Shown here: one piece after another, positions 6,901 to 7,272 of the stretch
How the letters are laid out: every line of letters starts with the position of its first letter
Position numbering within the stretch: the stretch's first letter is position 1
From: Candidatus Pacearchaeota archaeon
GTDB taxonomy: Archaea > Nanoarchaeota > Nanoarchaeia > Pacearchaeales > GW2011-AR1
Length of the DNA stretch: 7,272 nt
Assembly (NCBI GenBank): GCA_002690445.1
Contig: NZER01000191.1
Coordinates: 1 to 7,272, forward strand
Direction: 5' to 3'
Notes under the pieces: generated by a model
Told to the model about the DNA's origin: nothing
Databases searched by the model: none
Seen by the model: only the letters and a program-made list of their open reading frames with translations
Program-made: the position numbers and the translations under genes

Positions 6901-7260
6901 AACCCTTGTACTGCTTCGCAAGGCCATGCTCGCACCACGTCCACCCATCATCGCCCTACCTCCCCTCAGAATTCCTCGTCCTCCCCATCTAAGCCCTTTC
7001 ATAGTCGTGCGGCCCAATCCTCCTCTAGTAAGTTGATTAATCTTGCCAAAAGACCATGCAGCAAACCACAAGGTAAGAAGAGTCATTACACCGCCAGTCC
7101 AAGGAATGATCTTACCTATAGTCGTTACTAGTTTTGCTACAAAAACAAGAACACTGCTCAATTGTTTCGCAATTTGAGGACCTTCTGCTAGTAACCATTG
7201 GAGACCCTTCATCATATAAGGCATCATAGGCATCAACATCATGTCTACAAGCATGCCCAT
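3937..7260 (-). CDS. Tail tape measure protein (5' end probably beyond window)
   Basis: The tape measure fixes tail length and fills the tail tube before genome ejection. The first ATG in the window gives 1107 residues, but the frame stays open through the last 12 bases (F-F-K-T before the Met) and no Shine-Dalgarno precedes this ATG, so the true start probably lies further right. Numbering from that Met: hydrophobic segments at about 34-49 and 56-71; a Gly/Arg/Met/Ala-rich stretch at 79-225; a glycine-zipper-like Gly/Ala segment at 229-270; a Glu/Lys/Ala-rich, probably helical stretch at 284-400; four Trp-rich repeats at about 442-686 separated by acidic linkers; a 12-Gly run at 823-834; a small domain at about 864-928; Gly/Ser- and Pro-rich linkers at 931-995. 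The C-terminal signature, FWYQTGGVVPGPVGALRLIA (1008-1027) then AHGGETVLPTHLG, is common near the end of tape measure proteins. Length, hydrophobic segments, repeats and the following tail genes make this the safest call in the window. Confidence -1.
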   Translation of the reverse strand: MGMLVDMMLMPMMPYMMKGLQWLLAEGPQIAKQLSSVLVFVAKLVTTIGKIIPWTGGVMTLLTLWFAAWSFGKINQLTRGGLGRTTMKGLRWGGRGILRGGRAMMGGRGASMALRSSTRVVSAGGSAGGGATSALMGGGGVSTRIVNQPGMLARGGGMLARGGGRMMALGGGLIPGGGMLRGAMGGARGLMGRAGGRVAGMAGGRVAGRLAGGLGARLAVMGGSRILAGMAVGAAGGAAFGGVGAIPGAIIGGIAAAMIGTAGGAAIKAATGGDVTAGDFVPVYAEYKFVKEEFFDKDQAEMEKVVETTRAAAEEESQAIEAITNERLRVADDTHKRILKWHVYEQGVGLPLPEDFDGYKSIAEANGEFYASVTSNARTNAENVQNSANEQGQKIENETKRFYSEMYANSIVPDTVDSTLSIYQRMSDEAGGVNDQVDQDTPGILARIGEFFGKFSPKAIFDWAWGKLSGWWDGLFGENDGEGEEAGGEAEVETAKEDAKKLVWGEFNETPGGGVKGWLWKQSIGRLKNWGSAIAGWFGFGDEEEKEEGTPDDSLVTGELKKQKTALLGNFSGTGEGFLGWMWDHSVGYIVRFGTWIMDFLGGKLPKEANAPEDGEDEGEIDGSIITNALKDAKTDLKGVFGKGGGGVLGWMWDHSVGYIFRFKDMIMGWFPGGDSGVTAPDVPDDETVEIKKPPEITTGFGETLQNGINNILGVWNSFITALAGWKLEIPALDFELMEKKRLKAPGLPEWTGVDVGPIAFGWSAKSWTPLSSLANLAIPLIGGGGAVSGITQGGGFEGSDLEAGINDAVADVGSAGGSAPAGGGGGGGGGGGGDPFYGGGDDTGGPPAQSISAAGLTADPTKGGFVRINNEVAKSQGIEWIAEKDGRGNQRFIKPYTPYQWVKNKKFNPPPGTPKEVWDGTNWLVVENTEPAGGAGADPESGGNFTSGSSTSGSRSSGSGAAAGYSNTANKGGTGVVSPPPLPVVPPPIVSPSWNTPGWDNPGASGFWYQTGGVVPGPVGALRLIAAHGGETVLPTHLGSDWRASTPGGQALDSMEFHSRGGGGGSTNMVNRPTNITVHTTGNVGDVVANLERMQMIEDAAFFNSV
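3940..3943 (-). promoter_or_regulatory. Weak ribosome binding site (GGTG) for the 370-aa protein
   Basis: GGTG on the minus strand, six bases before the ATG at 3933, lies within the final Val codon region of the tape measure gene. The match is only four bases and could be chance. With the 3-base gap, re-initiation after the tape measure stop is the likelier mechanism. Confidence -1.
4759..4794 (-). repeat. Poly-glycine codon tract (12 Gly)
   Basis: Twelve consecutive GGN codons, mostly GGC and GGA, encode residues 823-834 of the tape measure protein. The tract probably forms a flexible linker between the repeat-bearing body and the C-terminal small domain with the GGVVPGP signature. It is a simple-sequence tract where length variation among relatives would be expected. 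Confidence -1.
5281..5322 (-). repeat. Copy 2 (promoter-distal) of a 42-bp near-identical direct repeat
   Basis: This stretch encodes the LGWMWDHSVGYI core of the fourth tape measure repeat. It matches 5491-5532 at 39 of 42 positions with an offset of exactly 210 bases (70 codons), so the reading frame is kept. High identity at the DNA level, not only in protein, points to a recent duplication or gene conversion. Confidence -1.
5491..5532 (-). repeat. Copy 1 (promoter-proximal) of a 42-bp near-identical direct repeat
   Basis: This is the partner of 5281-5322 and encodes the same 12-residue core in the third tape measure repeat. The three differences seen include synonymous third-position changes. 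Outside the 42 bases the two units diverge quickly, although both keep a helical run of Lys/Asp before the core and an acidic linker after it. Confidence -1.
6770..6810 (-). repeat. 21-bp tandem duplication in the Gly-rich part of the tape measure gene
   Basis: The 20-base string CCTCCACCACGAGCCAACAT (plus-strand reading) occurs at 6770-6789 and again, identical, at 6791-6810, giving a 21-base period. It encodes MLARGGG twice (residues 151-164). The period is a multiple of three, so copy number can change without breaking the frame. Confidence -1.
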
Positions 7261-7272
7261 AGTCTTGAAAAA

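Noticed and set aside
1..7272. A search for a defence system, CRISPR array, tRNA, diversity-generating retroelement or mobile element.
   Set aside because: All bases are accounted for by four closely packed tail genes. No reverse transcriptase, template/variable repeat pair, spaced palindromic repeats or transposase was seen.

Overview
The window is a piece of a tailed-virus (Caudoviricetes-type) or prophage tail module. All of it is on the minus strand, and the genes are packed with 3-base gaps or a 1-base overlap. In transcription order (right to left) it holds a tape measure protein, two consecutive proteins that I read as divergent paralogs with a tail-tube/distal-tail-like C-terminal half, and a tail hub-like protein that runs off the left edge. 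The order tape measure, distal tail protein(s), hub is the standard order of tail-tip genes in tailed viruses, and it supports the calls for the weaker members.

Region by region: 3937-7260 (and on past the right edge) is the tape measure gene. It has hydrophobic and Gly-rich N-terminal parts, a helical Glu/Lys/Ala-rich stretch, four degenerate Trp-rich repeats separated by acidic linkers, and a C-terminal GGVVPGP...HGGETVLP signature. 2821-3933 encodes a 370-residue protein and 1181-2821 a 546-residue protein. The two share four motifs in the same order, ending in YRG-x-I...PD-x-W...F-x-V...NE. 1-1177 is an open reading frame of at least 392 codons with no stop inside the window. It carries a gp27/late-control-D-like hub strand pattern and, further on, a W-x-F-W-D-G-x-x-W module typical of virion-surface beta-sandwich domains.

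Host: nothing here fixes it. Base composition is moderate, one junction has a strong AAGGAG Shine-Dalgarno, and proteins are Ser/Thr/Gly/Asn-rich, as is common in uncultivated marine viruses of bacteria or archaea. There is no sheath, baseplate wedge, integrase, lysis, replication or host gene in view, so tail type (contractile or not) and lifestyle cannot be read. There is no intergenic stretch longer than 3 bases. I see no RNA genes, CRISPR arrays, insertion sequences, terminators or promoters; the genes are probably co-transcribed from a promoter to the right of the window.
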